Under the pieces are notes generated by a model. The model was not told where the DNA came from. It saw only the letters and a program-made list of their open reading frames with translations, and ran no database searches. This document shows, one piece after another, positions 44,598 to 53,771 of a stretch of 64,000 bases of DNA. The position numbers were made by a program, and so were the translations under genes. The number at the start of each line of letters is the position of its first letter. Within the stretch, counting starts at the first letter, position 1. The stretch comes from Rhodococcus sp. H36-A4 (GTDB lineage Bacteria > Actinomycetota > Actinomycetes > Mycobacteriales > Mycobacteriaceae), in assembly GCF_027158005.1 (NCBI RefSeq), contig NZ_JAPVLQ010000005.1, forward strand, positions 62,001-126,000, read 5' to 3'.

Positions 44598-45383
44598 TCA
44601 GGGACGATCCTCGTCGACGAGGGGGTGCGGCTGCGATTTGAACTTGGCCGGCGATCCGTCGGCCTGCGCGACACCGTGGATTCCACCCCACGTCATCATG
44701 CAGAGGTAGTCGATGAGGTCCTCGGCTGACATCGACTTGTTGGAGATCCACCAGTGTGTAGCCAGTTGGACGGCGCCGACGATTGCAAACGCCCAGGGTA
44801 CCGACCCGCCGGAGTCCATTTCGCGAGTACTCAGTCGTTCACCGAGGACGGTGGCCAGCAACTCGGCGATCATGCGCTCCGACTCGGCGACAACGTCACG
44901 ATTGGTGCCGGCATTGTTGGCCATCACATAGAGGTAGACCTCTGGGTCGGTGGCGACAGTCTCGACGTATGCGGCGATGACAGCCCGGGTGAGTTGATAT
45001 TCGTCGAGTTCTTCCGAGATGGCCGTGTAGATCCGCGGGGCCAGTGTCGTCTCGACGTAACGAGTCATCGTCGCGTTGGTCAGATCGTTCTTGTCGGTGA
45101 AGTAGCGATAGAGAACCGTCTTCGAGATCCCGATCTCCGACGCGATCTCGTCCATGCCGATCTCGCGGCCACGCAAGCGAATTGCGGCCAACGTGCCGTC
45201 TACGAGTTCTTCACGTCGGGCGATCTTGTGATCTCGCCACCGACGTTTTCTGCCGTCGGGCTTCGCTGGCTTCGTCGCCGCCTCGGTCTCTGTTGTCTCG
45301 GTGTCGACTTCTGCTTCGAGTGTGTCGTCTTCCGTCGCTTTCGGTCTGCTCACTTTTGCCGCTGTCGTCGCATTTCTCGCCAC
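44598..45383 (-). CDS. TetR family regulator with charged N-terminal extension
   Basis: A 261-aa protein. The first 48 residues are rich in Lys, Glu and Thr and have no TetR counterpart; then comes a normal helix-turn-helix (GMDEIASEIGISKTVLYRYFTDKNDL, about residues 75-100) and a TetR_C-type ligand domain. It is divergent from the DUF445 gene, the same arrangement as Rv0472c-Rv0473. Confidence 0.9.
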   Translation of the reverse strand: MARNATTAAKVSRPKATEDDTLEAEVDTETTETEAATKPAKPDGRKRRWRDHKIARREELVDGTLAAIRLRGREIGMDEIASEIGISKTVLYRYFTDKNDLTNATMTRYVETTLAPRIYTAISEELDEYQLTRAVIAAYVETVATDPEVYLYVMANNAGTNRDVVAESERMIAELLATVLGERLSTREMDSGGSVPWAFAIVGAVQLATHWWISNKSMSAEDLIDYLCMMTWGGIHGVAQADGSPAKFKSQPHPLVDEDRP

Positions 45384-45533
45384 GTGTATCCGCCGTATCC
45401 CGTCGTTTTCTTTCCCACCTCAGCTTAGGCGTCCTGTTGTATCGATGACTGCCGCACCGAGTTGTGTGTGCGGATCTGTGCATCCGAGACGACCGCTCTC
45501 CCCGAACGCAGGCACAATGGCGAGGTGCAGCTG

Positions 45534-46784
45534 ATGAACTTCGACGATGCGACCAAGCGTCGCGACCTTCGCAAGATGAAGGGCCTCGCAACTGGGTTCC
45601 TCGTATTCGCCACCGTGGTCTACATGTTCTGCAGATGGCAGGAGTCGCGAGGAGCAGGCGAGTGGGTCGGCTACGTCCGAGCGGCGGCCGAGGCAGGAAT
45701 GGTCGGTGCGCTGGCGGACTGGTTCGCGGTGACCGCACTCTTCAAGCACCCGTTGGGTATTCCGATCCCACACACGGCCATCATCAAGAAGAAGAAAGAC
45801 CAGCTCGGTGCAAGCCTCGGCTCGTTCGTCGGAAGTAATTTCCTGGCGCCCGATGTCGTGTCGGAAAAGATCGGGTCGGCACATATTCCGCTCCGCCTCG
45901 GGACCTGGTTGGCGCAGCCGGCGAACGCGGACAGGGTTGCGGCCGAATCGGCGACGGTGCTGCGCGGGGTCGTCGAAGTGCTGAACGACGACGACATCAC
46001 GCAGGTGATCGACAACACCATCGTGCGAAGGCTCGCCGACCCGGAATGGGGTCCGCCGATCGGTCGGGTGTTGGGCGAACTCATCAAGGAGAATCGTCAA
46101 CTGCCTTTGATCGACATGCTCGCCGAGCGTGCTCACCATTGGGCGCTGGGAAGTCAGGAGACGATCGAACGCGTCGTAAGTCGTGATTCTCCGACCTGGT
46201 CGCCGAAGTTCGTCGACACCCTGCTGGGGGAGAAGATTTACAAGGAACTCGTCGAGTTCACCTGGAAAGTGAGGTCGACGCCGGAGCACGAACTGAGGCT
46301 GGCAGCCAACAAGTTCCTCGTCGACTATGCGCACGATCTCCAGCATGATCCGGCGACGATAAAAAAGGCCGAATCGCTCAAGTCGCAGATCATGGGTCGC
46401 GCGGAGGTCACGGGGCTCGCATCCGCCACCTGGAAGGTCGCCAAGCGGCTGATCATGGAGTCGGTGGACGACCCGTCGAGCACATTGCGACGCAAGATCA
46501 GCGAGAACGCGGCCGGCTGGGGTGTGCGTCTACGTGACGATGACGAACTTCGCGGCAAGGTCGATGGCTGGCTGCTCGGCGGAGCGCGCTACCTTGCCGC
46601 GAACTACGCAGACGAGATCACCACGATCATTACCGATACCGTCGCTCGCTGGGATGCGGAGGAAGCCAGTTCGAAGATCGAGTTGCAGGTGGGTCGGGAT
46701 CTCCAGTTCATCCGGATCAACGGAACCGTTGTCGGGGCGTTGGCAGGTTTGGCCATCTACTCGGTGTCGAATCTGATTTTCTGA
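45534..46784 (+). CDS. DUF445 family membrane protein
   Basis: A 416-aa protein with one hydrophobic segment near the N-terminus, the conserved EAGMVGALADWFAVTALFKHPLG and IPHTAIIKKKKDQLG of DUF445, a long helical soluble region, and a C-terminal membrane anchor (NGTVVGALAGLAIYSVSNLIF). Function unknown; family members are envelope-associated. GAGG lies nine bases before ATG 45534; GTG 45525 is possible. Confidence 0.87.
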   Translation: MNFDDATKRRDLRKMKGLATGFLVFATVVYMFCRWQESRGAGEWVGYVRAAAEAGMVGALADWFAVTALFKHPLGIPIPHTAIIKKKKDQLGASLGSFVGSNFLAPDVVSEKIGSAHIPLRLGTWLAQPANADRVAAESATVLRGVVEVLNDDDITQVIDNTIVRRLADPEWGPPIGRVLGELIKENRQLPLIDMLAERAHHWALGSQETIERVVSRDSPTWSPKFVDTLLGEKIYKELVEFTWKVRSTPEHELRLAANKFLVDYAHDLQHDPATIKKAESLKSQIMGRAEVTGLASATWKVAKRLIMESVDDPSSTLRRKISENAAGWGVRLRDDDELRGKVDGWLLGGARYLAANYADEITTIITDTVARWDAEEASSKIELQVGRDLQFIRINGTVVGALAGLAIYSVSNLIF

Positions 46785-46830
46785 TGCGGTGAATCTGCAA
46801 ATTGGGCTCCTGAGCACCAGTGCTAGCAGA

Positions 46831-46850
46831 GTGCTTGCAATAGCAAGCAC
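46831..46850. promoter_or_regulatory. Perfect palindrome upstream of XRE-hbhA
   Basis: GTGCTTGC-AATA-GCAAGCAC is a perfect 20-bp palindrome 42 bases upstream of the XRE start. A TATGGT hexamer (46858-46863) just downstream could be the -10 element, so bound protein would sit over the promoter spacer. Autoregulation by the XRE protein is likely. Confidence 0.75.
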
Positions 46851-46892
46851 CCTTGGGTATGGTCGTTCCTGACGCCGAGACCACAAGTTTCG

Positions 46893-47477
46893 ATGCAGGA
46901 ACGAGTATTGAACATGACCCCCAGCAATGATGATCAGACCGACAATCAGGGGATAGTCGCCAAGGTCTCCGAAGCTACGGAGGTCGTGGCGGAGGCGAGT
47001 GATCTTGTCGCCAGTGTCGTGACCACAGCAGCATCGGACATCGGCAGTTATATCCGTTCGCAACGCGAGGCTGCACAGGTGTCCATGCGGCAACTCGCGT
47101 CGAGGGCGGGGGTGAGTAATCCGTATTTGAGTCAGATCGAACGCGGACTTCGTAAACCCTCCGCCGACGTGCTCGCGCAGATAGCCAAGGGTCTGCGCGT
47201 GTCCTCGGAAGCTCTGTACGTACGGGCCGGGTTCTTGGAAGAACGTCCACACGGTCCGGTTCGAGACACGCTGCTCGGCGACACCGAGATCACCGAACGG
47301 CAAAAACATGTGCTGATCGAAATCTACGACTCGTTTCGTCGTGAGAACGAACAAGCGCGTAAGGCGAGCGACGCAGCGTCTATCGAACCGTCGTCGCCGA
47401 CCGAACCAGAGTGGCCGACCGAACCAGATGTGTCAACAGATCCAGAATCACCCACACAGGAGTCTTCTCATGACTGA
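46893..47477 (+). CDS. XRE family regulator upstream of hbhA
   Basis: A 194-aa protein: an acidic N-terminal helix of about 45 residues, a Cro/C1 helix-turn-helix (IRSQREAAQVSMRQLASRAGVSNPYLSQIERG, about 54-85), then a helical region and a Pro/Ser/Glu-rich tail with repeated SPTEP-type motifs. It corresponds in position to Rv0474. hbhA starts eight bases before its stop, so the two are coupled. ATG 46914 (MTPSNDD) is an alternative start. Confidence 0.9.
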   Translation: MQERVLNMTPSNDDQTDNQGIVAKVSEATEVVAEASDLVASVVTTAASDIGSYIRSQREAAQVSMRQLASRAGVSNPYLSQIERGLRKPSADVLAQIAKGLRVSSEALYVRAGFLEERPHGPVRDTLLGDTEITERQKHVLIEIYDSFRRENEQARKASDAASIEPSSPTEPEWPTEPDVSTDPESPTQESSHD

Positions 47478-48267
47478 TCCCAAGAACTTCGATATCCAGA
47501 CCCCGCTGTACGCCGCAGTAGGCGCAGGCGACGCAGTGGTCCAGGCCGTCGCGGACGTCGTAGCGCAGGTTCGTTCGCGCGCCGAGTCCCGCGGCACCGA
47601 GGTCACCGAGCGTGTCGATACCGCACGGGCCCGGATTGCCGACCTGTCCGAAGATGTGACCGAGGGCGTAGAGGGCCTTCGTGAGCGTCTCGCGAAGCTG
47701 CCCGCCGAACTGCCCGACGAAATCGCTGACCTGCGTGAGCGTTTCACCCAGGACGAGCTGCGCAAGGTGGCCGAGGCATACCTGAAGGTCGCATCGGATC
47801 TTTACACCTCTCTCGCCGAGCGCGGCGAAGAGGCCGTCGAGCGCATCCGTCGCACACCGGCTGTCGAAGACGGCCTCGATCGTGCGAACGCCGCAGCCAA
47901 CGACGTCGTCGATCTCACCGAGCAGGCTCTGGGAACCGTCGCCTCGCAGACGCGCGCCGTCGGTGAACGTGCAGCTGCACTCGCAGGCATTGCCTCGGAC
48001 AAGGTCCGCGACACCGCCGACGAACTGGCCGACGATATCGACGAGGCCGGCGACAACGCCAAGGAAGCTGCCACCGACGCCTCGCAGAAGGTCAGTGGAA
48101 CCGCTGGGAAGGTCGAGTCCAAGACTCGCGGCAACGTGGATGCTCCCTTGAAGAAGGCGGCTCCGGCGAAGAAGGCAGAGTCTGCCTCGACACCTACGCC
48201 TGCCACCGCAGCCAAGCAGACCGCTGCACCCGCCAAGAAGGCGCCTGCAAAGAAGTCCACTAACTGA
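47470..48267 (+). CDS. hbhA: Heparin-binding haemagglutinin homologue
   Basis: A 265-aa surface-associated protein. Residues about 20-200 form a long helical, coiled-coil-prone region with many Ala, Glu, Asp and Arg. The C-terminal 40 residues are Lys/Ala/Pro repeats (KKAAPAKK, APAKKAPAKK) like the heparin-binding, methylated-lysine domain of mycobacterial HbhA. No signal peptide, as in HbhA. It is longer than M. tuberculosis HbhA (about 199 aa). ACAGGAG precedes ATG 47470. A terminator follows. Confidence 0.9.
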   Translation: MTDPKNFDIQTPLYAAVGAGDAVVQAVADVVAQVRSRAESRGTEVTERVDTARARIADLSEDVTEGVEGLRERLAKLPAELPDEIADLRERFTQDELRKVAEAYLKVASDLYTSLAERGEEAVERIRRTPAVEDGLDRANAAANDVVDLTEQALGTVASQTRAVGERAAALAGIASDKVRDTADELADDIDEAGDNAKEAATDASQKVSGTAGKVESKTRGNVDAPLKKAAPAKKAESASTPTPATAAKQTAAPAKKAPAKKSTN

Positions 48268-48278
48268 TTTTCAACCTG

Positions 48279-48314
48279 AACGCCCCCTGCATCGAGCGGT
48301 GTGGGGGGCGTTTT
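48279..48314 (+). terminator. Intrinsic terminator of hbhA
   Basis: AACGCCCCC (48279-48287) / GGGGGCGTT (48304-48312) with a short T-run. Confidence 0.88.
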
Positions 48315-48321
48315 GCGTAGT

Positions 48322-48624
48322 ATGGGTCTCGTGCCAGCCGTCGACAGTCTCACTTCGTGGATACTTCTCCTCCTTCGCCTCATCGCGCTCGGTGGTGCTG
48401 CCTACGCGGTATTTCACGCCGTCAGGCAGCGGCCGGACGCCTTCACCGCGGTGGACAAGCTGACCAAGCCCGTGTGGCTAGCCATTCTGATCGTGGCGTT
48501 GCTGGTCATCTTCGTTTTCGGAGCCATCAACTTCATCGGCCTGATCGGTGTGGTCGCAGTGTGCGTCTACCTGATCGACGTACGGCCGAAGGTAGACAGC
48601 ATTCAGCGCGGACCGCGCTGGTAG
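48322..48624 (+). CDS. DUF2516 family membrane protein
   Basis: A 100-aa protein with three hydrophobic segments and the DUF2516 pattern (AVDKLTKPVWLAILIVALLV, then YLIDVRPKV). It follows the hbhA terminator directly; ATG 48322 avoids placing the start inside the terminator, and GTG 48331 is possible. It corresponds in position to Rv0476. The stretch 48625-48760 holds no evident gene. Confidence 0.88.
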   Translation: MGLVPAVDSLTSWILLLLRLIALGGAAYAVFHAVRQRPDAFTAVDKLTKPVWLAILIVALLVIFVFGAINFIGLIGVVAVCVYLIDVRPKVDSIQRGPRW

Positions 48625-48760
48625 CTGCACCACTGGCGTTGCTGCAGCGGTTCGGGCCGTCGGCGCACGCGTGTGACCCGTACAGATTCGATACGACGCG
48701 AAGCCCTCGGCCGCGTCGTACCCATCAGTCCTGTCACAGAACATCGAAGGAGTCTGCTTC

Positions 48761-49786
48761 GTGGTTTCACGTAAAGCTGTAGAAGGTGTCGTCCTCGGCA
48801 TCGGAGGATTGGCTGCCGCGGCAGGAATCGGCGCCTACCTCGTGCGGAGGCGAGTCCGCACATCGATCACAAGGACCACCGACACTGCCCCGGACGCGTT
48901 ACTGCGGACGCCGACATTCGTCCCCCGCATCGTCCCTGTCGTCACCGACGACGGCGCAGAACTCCACGTGCGCGTCTACGGCGACCCGGACGGCCCACCG
49001 ATCGTGTTCAGTCACGGATGGACATGCTCGGCGGACTACTGGATCCCGCAGATCAACGCGTTCGCCGAAAACTACTCGGTCATCGTGTACGACCAACGTG
49101 GCCACGGTCGCAGCGACGTCGGCACCAGGTTGCTCGGACCCGACGTCCTGGCCGACGACCTCGCGGACGTCTTGGCCGCCACTGTCACCGAGGACAACAA
49201 GGCCGTTCTGGTCGGGCACAGTATGGGCGGCATGTCGATCATGGCGTGGGCGGGCCGCTACCCGAAACAGGTCGACCGACTTGTCAGCGCGGTACTGCTC
49301 GCAAGCACTGCCACCGACAGCCTCGTTCGCGAAACAACGGTAATCCCACTTCCGGAGCGTTTTCGTCGAGTCCCGTTGCCACTGTCACGCGCGGTACTCG
49401 GGTCTGCGGTGCCACTTCGGCCGTCACCGGTGATGCGCCAGGCCATCAAGTACGTCTCGATGGCCCCCGGGGCGACACCTGCCGAGGTCGCGTTCTGCGA
49501 AAAGATCGTGCTCGAGTGCCAACCTCGGACGCGCGGGATCTGGGGAGCTGCGCTGACCGAACTCGATATTCACGAAGCTTTGGCCAACATGAGCGTGCCG
49601 ACGAGTGTGCTGGTCGGTAGCGCGGATCGGCTGACTCCACCGGTGCAAGCGCGCAAACTGGCGCAGGCGTTGGAGAGCCACGATCACCTCAGCAGGCTGA
49701 TCGAGATACCGCGGATCGGTCATATGAGTTCCGTCGAGGCGATCGACGAGTTCAACGAGGAAGTACTGCGCCTGCGGCTTCTCTGA
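48761..49786 (+). CDS. Membrane-anchored alpha/beta-hydrolase
   Basis: A 341-aa protein with an N-terminal membrane or signal-anchor helix (VVLGIGGLAAAAGIGAYLV), then a hydrolase fold: FSHGWTCSADYW, YDQRGHGRSD, nucleophile elbow GHSMGG near residue 150, Asp in GSADRLTPP and His in IGHMSS. An esterase or lipase role at the membrane is plausible. The start is GTG 48761. Confidence 0.85.
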   Translation: MVSRKAVEGVVLGIGGLAAAAGIGAYLVRRRVRTSITRTTDTAPDALLRTPTFVPRIVPVVTDDGAELHVRVYGDPDGPPIVFSHGWTCSADYWIPQINAFAENYSVIVYDQRGHGRSDVGTRLLGPDVLADDLADVLAATVTEDNKAVLVGHSMGGMSIMAWAGRYPKQVDRLVSAVLLASTATDSLVRETTVIPLPERFRRVPLPLSRAVLGSAVPLRPSPVMRQAIKYVSMAPGATPAEVAFCEKIVLECQPRTRGIWGAALTELDIHEALANMSVPTSVLVGSADRLTPPVQARKLAQALESHDHLSRLIEIPRIGHMSSVEAIDEFNEEVLRLRLL

Positions 49787-49797
49787 TCCCCCCGGCG

Positions 49798-50685
49798 TCA
49801 ACTGAAGACGACGGTCTTCTTGCCGTGAACGAGGACTCGGTCCTCGAGGTGCCAGCGCAGTCCGCGGGACAGAACCAGTTTTTCGATGTCGCGGCCCTGT
49901 CGGACCATGTCCGCGACCTCGTCGGAGTGGTCGACGCGGATGACGTCCTGCTCCAGGATCGGGCCTGCGTCGAGTTCGGCGGTCACATAATGGCACGTTG
50001 CCCCGATCAGCTTCACGCCGCGCGCAAATGCCTGGTGATACGGACGCGCACCGACGAACGACGGCAAGAAGCTGTGATGGATGTTGAGGGCACGGCCCGA
50101 CCAATGAGCACACAGTTCCTCGGGTAGTACCTGCATGAACCGGGCTAGTACGACGGCATGTGGTTCGTAGGAGTCGACGAGGTCACGGACTTCGTCGAAG
50201 GCAGGGCCGCGCTCAGCGGGGTCCTTGGCGAATTCGACGTGGTGGAACCGAACGCCGTGCGCGGTCGCCACCGACTCGAGAGACTTGTGATTGCCGATCA
50301 CTGCGGAGATCTCGGCGGGAAGTTCGCCTCCGGCGGCGCGCCCCAGCAGGTCGTGCAAGCAGTGCGCTTCCTTGCTGACCAGAATGACTACACGCTTGCG
50401 TTCGCCCGAATCATGGAGCGTCCATTCGGTTTCCGGGCCGATCTCGGCGGCGACGGCCTCGAAGCGAGCCCGTAATTCGTCGATGCTCATATCGACCGAA
50501 GACGCGCGGACTGCTTGCCGAGTGAAGAACCAGTCGGTGTCGGGATCAGCGTGGTACGCGGCCTCGACGATCCAGCCACCGACGTCGGCGAGGAATGTCG
50601 AGATCTTGGCGACGATGCCCGTGCGGTCGGGGCATCCGAGTGACAGGACGTAGCGACGGTCGTCGGCGACAGCAACGGAGCTCAT
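49798..50685 (-). CDS. purU: Formyltetrahydrofolate deformylase
   Basis: A 295-aa protein with an N-terminal ACT domain ([22 protein letters not shown], residues 18-39) and a C-terminal formyltransferase-fold domain with the catalytic [10 protein letters not shown] and [16 protein letters not shown]. It releases formate from 10-formyl-tetrahydrofolate and balances one-carbon pools for purine synthesis. ATG 50685 is the start. Confidence 0.96.
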   Translation of the reverse strand: MSSVAVADDRRYVLSLGCPDRTGIVAKISTFLADVGGWIVEAAYHADPDTDWFFTRQAVRASSVDMSIDELRARFEAVAAEIGPETEWTLHDSGERKRVVILVSKEAHCLHDLLGRAAGGELPAEISAVIGNHKSLESVATAHGVRFHHVEFAKDPAERGPAFDEVRDLVDSYEPHAVVLARFMQVLPEELCAHWSGRALNIHHSFLPSFVGARPYHQAFARGVKLIGATCHYVTAELDAGPILEQDVIRVDHSDEVADMVRQGRDIEKLVLSRGLRWHLEDRVLVHGKKTVVFS

Positions 50686-50846
50686 TTCTCGATTGTCTCA
50701 GGTGGTCCGGACGGCAGTGTCCACCAGTGCGCTCGCAGCGCACGAGTCGATGTCGAGTCTGGTCAGTGCCTTACGAAAGCCGCAGGCAGGAACTTGCGTC
50801 CCAAGCGAGTCCTCCTCGGCCGTCGGGCTGTGGTTGGCTTGCTTTC

Positions 50847-51497
50847 ATGTCTCTCACCCGCGCCGAACTGGCCCGCATGGTCGACCACACGCTGCTCAAA
50901 CCGGAAGCGACCCGCGCAGACGTGGAGGCACTGATCGTCGAGGGCCGCGCTCTCGGTGTGCTCGCGGTCTGTGTCTCGCCGTCGATGCTGCCCATCCATG
51001 CTGAAGGTTTGGTGACCGCCGTCGTGGCCGGATTTCCTTCCGGCAAGCATCATTCCCTCGTCAAGGGGGCGGAAGCTCGGCTGGCAGTCGATCAGGGTGC
51101 CCGCGAAATCGACATGGTGATCGACGTAGGCGCAGCGGTCGAAGGGGATTACAACGCGGTGCTCGCCGATATCTTGACGGTTCGTGAAGCCATCGGATCT
51201 TCGGCGATCCTGAAGGTCATCATCGAATCGGCGGCACTGACGGAGGAAGCGATCGTCGAAACCTGTGTGGCAGCGGAGAGGGCGGGCGCCGACTTCGTCA
51301 AGACGTCCACCGGCTTTCATCCCGCCGGAGGCGCAAGTGTCGAGGCGGTGAAGTTGATGGCCGCCACCGTCGGAGGCAGGCTCGGGGTGAAAGCCAGCGG
51401 CGGTATCCGAACGACCGAGGCGGCGTTGGCCATGGTCGAAGCAGGGGCAACGCGATTGGGTCTGTCCGGGACGCGAGCAGTACTGGACGGTCTCTGA
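50847..51497 (+). CDS. deoC: Deoxyribose-phosphate aldolase
   Basis: A 216-aa class I aldolase that splits 2-deoxyribose 5-phosphate into glyceraldehyde 3-phosphate and acetaldehyde. [10 protein letters not shown] near the start, the Schiff-base lysine in FVKTSTGF and KASGGIRT are diagnostic. ATG 50847 has no strong ribosome binding site. The gene order purU-deoC is divergent, with 160 bases in between. Confidence 0.96.
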   Translation: MSLTRAELARMVDHTLLKPEATRADVEALIVEGRALGVLAVCVSPSMLPIHAEGLVTAVVAGFPSGKHHSLVKGAEARLAVDQGAREIDMVIDVGAAVEGDYNAVLADILTVREAIGSSAILKVIIESAALTEEAIVETCVAAERAGADFVKTSTGFHPAGGASVEAVKLMAATVGGRLGVKASGGIRTTEAALAMVEAGATRLGLSGTRAVLDGL

Positions 51498-51564
51498 GTG
51501 CTGATTTCTCGAAACTTCGTCGAACTTCGGTAGTTGTCCGGGTCTTTCGGCCTATTCTCCGAAG

Positions 51565-52200
51565 GTGAGTAACGAAGACGAGATCTTTTCCGCGATCGCG
51601 GAGGAGCGTCGGGCTTTGGCTGCAACGGTGTGGGATCTCAGTTCGGAGCAGTGGAAAACTCCGTCGCTGTGCAGCGAGTGGACAGTGAAAGGTGTTCTCG
51701 CGCATCTTGTCGTTCCGTTGGTTACCCCGGTGTGGAAGTTCGGGTTGTCGATGGTGCGAGCGCGTGGGAATTTTCACCGCGCAAATCAGCTCATGGCCAG
51801 CCGTGTCGGCCGAAAGTACTCGACACGCCTCCCCGAATTGCTTACTCGGAATGCGGCCAGTCGATTCACCCCACCGGGCAACGGTCCGCTGGCGCCCCTC
51901 ACCGACATTGTCGTGCACGGTCACGACATCCGCCGCCCGCTGCACATGACGCATCGGATTCCTGACGAACGTCAGGTAGCTGTGCTCGACTTCATTTCGA
52001 GTACGCCTTCACGTGGCATTTTCCCGGCCCCGGACGCCACACTGCACTGGAAGGCAACCGACCTCGACTGGACCTTCGGTAGTGGACCTACTATTGAAGG
52101 CCCAGCGGCATCGCTGATGCTCGTTCTCACCGGCCGCGATTCGGCTCTCGCGGAGGTCACCGGACCAGGCGTGGAACACCTTGCGAAGTCGGCCGACTGA
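51565..52200 (+). CDS. TIGR03083-type (DinB/maleylpyruvate isomerase-like) protein
   Basis: A 211-aa protein with the four-helix DinB-like N-terminal domain of actinobacterial mycothiol-dependent enzymes. The segment LCSEWTVKGVLAHLV carries the typical W-x-V-x-x-x-x-x-H pattern, and DIVVHGHDIRRPL supplies two more histidines, giving a probable three-His metal site. Possible roles are mycothiol transfer or maleylpyruvate isomerisation. The start is GTG 51565. Confidence 0.8.
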   Translation: MSNEDEIFSAIAEERRALAATVWDLSSEQWKTPSLCSEWTVKGVLAHLVVPLVTPVWKFGLSMVRARGNFHRANQLMASRVGRKYSTRLPELLTRNAASRFTPPGNGPLAPLTDIVVHGHDIRRPLHMTHRIPDERQVAVLDFISSTPSRGIFPAPDATLHWKATDLDWTFGSGPTIEGPAASLMLVLTGRDSALAEVTGPGVEHLAKSAD

Positions 52201-52223
52201 CGCGGTAAAGGATCGACCCAGCG

Positions 52224-52272
52224 CCTTGTGCGTATCGTCCGGCACAATTCGTACCCTCCGGCACGCACAAGG
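52224..52272. terminator. Hairpin between convergent genes
   Basis: CCTTGTGCGT (52224-52233) pairs with ACGCACAAGG (52263-52272). The 29-base loop contains a repeated TCCGGCAC/TCCGGCAC pair. It can serve both strands. Confidence 0.7.
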
Positions 52273-52280
52273 TAGGCAGG

Positions 52281-53015
52281 TCAGGCGATCAGGGAGCAGC
52301 CCTCGGGCGTCTGCTGGGTCTGGTCCGCCGAAACCGGCGGGAGGGTGTACTGATCTCCCTGCAAGGTGAGTTCGATGCCGGAGTCGGTGACGGTGAGCGC
52401 GGTCGGCGCCATGTCGAGCGGGTACTGCTGCAGGCTGTCCGACAGAACCCCGACGATGCTGTCCACCAGGTCAGTTGGGATTCCAAGCCCCAAAATCGAC
52501 GCTCCGACGGTCTGGACGTCCACGCTGCCGCCTGCGACGACCGGCTTGACGGTCAGCTCCGCGAGCCCGCCGACTGCGAAGGACAACGTGCCTGCACTTG
52601 CGTCGCTCGTCACGCCGGTGACGAGAGCGCCGATGCCCTGCGACTGCAGCGTCGACGCTATTCCTGCGGTGGACCAGTCGATGTCCGCGCTCGACGAGCC
52701 GATCGTGCCGTTGCTGTCCGCGCTCTGCTGAACGTTCACGTCGTTGACCTCGGCGTGCACTGTCATGCCTTCGGCAGGCCCGAAACGTGCGTCGTCGCTG
52801 TCCAGGGTCACCGAGGAGACCTGCTTGTCGATCAGCGAGATCAGTATCGGTTTCCAGCCGAGCCCGACGTCGACCTGGCTGCCGATCTCACTTTCGAGCT
52901 GGCCCGCCAGGCAGGACTTGATCTGCTGACGGAAGAACAGTTCCCCGCCGAGCAGCGCCGCGACCACCAGGACGGCAACGAGCACCAGGACCAAGGGAGT
53001 TTTGCTTCGTGTCAT
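52281..53015 (-). CDS. DUF2993 (LmeA-like phospholipid-binding) protein
   Basis: A 244-aa protein with an N-terminal signal anchor (LVLVLVAVLVVAALLGGELFF) and the DUF2993 body, which in mycobacterial LmeA binds phospholipids and helps mannan elongation. It ends in a short Cys-containing tail. Its place between deoC and murB resembles Rv0479c. Lipid-binding function is inferred from the family. Confidence 0.82.
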   Translation of the reverse strand: MTRSKTPLVLVLVAVLVVAALLGGELFFRQQIKSCLAGQLESEIGSQVDVGLGWKPILISLIDKQVSSVTLDSDDARFGPAEGMTVHAEVNDVNVQQSADSNGTIGSSSADIDWSTAGIASTLQSQGIGALVTGVTSDASAGTLSFAVGGLAELTVKPVVAGGSVDVQTVGASILGLGIPTDLVDSIVGVLSDSLQQYPLDMAPTALTVTDSGIELTLQGDQYTLPPVSADQTQQTPEGCSLIA

Positions 53016-53160
53016 TCGGAGCAGTCTTCCCGAAGAATCTGAAAGAGCTCTGTGAATCTGCCCGATGCGGCGCGTCGGGAGGGCTCGGAGGCGAAGCTCG
53101 GAATAATCCTGGCCCGCAATTTATGTGACCTGCAACACACCTTCACGTACTGTCTAGTGC

Positions 53161-53748
53161 ATGAGCACGATCGAAGGAAGCGCCGCCGAACTCCGTCGTC
53201 TCGCGGCGAGTCAGGACGGATATTTCACCACTGAACAGGCCGAAGGGCTCGGGTTCGGTCGCTCGGCGCTCCACGCCAACTTCGTCGCCGGTGACTGGAT
53301 GCGAGTCGAACGCAACCTCTGTCGACTCAGCGACTGGCCGCGCAGCGACCTCGAGCAGTTCGCAATGTGGTGCGCGTGGTTCGGTGGCGATGCCGTCATT
53401 TCGCATCAGAGTGCGGCGGAACTACACGGATTCGGTCACCTGCATCCGCAGTTCGTTCACGTATCCGCGTTCACCAATCTTCGTCTCACCGACACCCGCC
53501 TCGCCGTTCATCGACTCCAGCTCGAACCCCACGATTTCGAGTCGACGGGCACTTTTCGGCTCACGACGCCGATCCGCACCGTGCTCGACCTCGCGGGAGG
53601 CGGAATCTCCCAGATAACCCTCGACGAGGTCGTCGGTGACGCTGTTGCCATCGGTCGCGTCGACGCAGGAGCGTTGTATCGGGAAGCTACTGCTGGATCC
53701 GACCGCGTCTCCGAACGCATCGAGTTGGCTCTCTCCGCCTGTATCTAG
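53161..53748 (+). CDS. AbiEi-type antitoxin-like protein, without a toxin gene
   Basis: A 195-aa protein with an N-terminal winged helix of the AbiEi_4 type (QDGYFTTEQAEGLGFGRSALHANFVAGDWMRVERNLCRL) and a C-terminal domain of the same family (TTPIRTVLDLA). In type IV systems this acts as antitoxin and repressor for an AbiEii nucleotidyltransferase. No nucleotidyltransferase gene is adjacent; the next gene is convergent. ATG 53161 has no ribosome binding site and may be leaderless. Confidence 0.8.
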   Translation: MSTIEGSAAELRRLAASQDGYFTTEQAEGLGFGRSALHANFVAGDWMRVERNLCRLSDWPRSDLEQFAMWCAWFGGDAVISHQSAAELHGFGHLHPQFVHVSAFTNLRLTDTRLAVHRLQLEPHDFESTGTFRLTTPIRTVLDLAGGGISQITLDEVVGDAVAIGRVDAGALYREATAGSDRVSERIELALSACI

Positions 53749-53771
53749 GCGCCTGAATTCAGCGTCGGTAT

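Noticed and set aside
44560-44600. tRNA-like GGTTCGAG segment
   Set aside because: No cloverleaf can be built around it; no acceptor stem or anticodon arm pairs.
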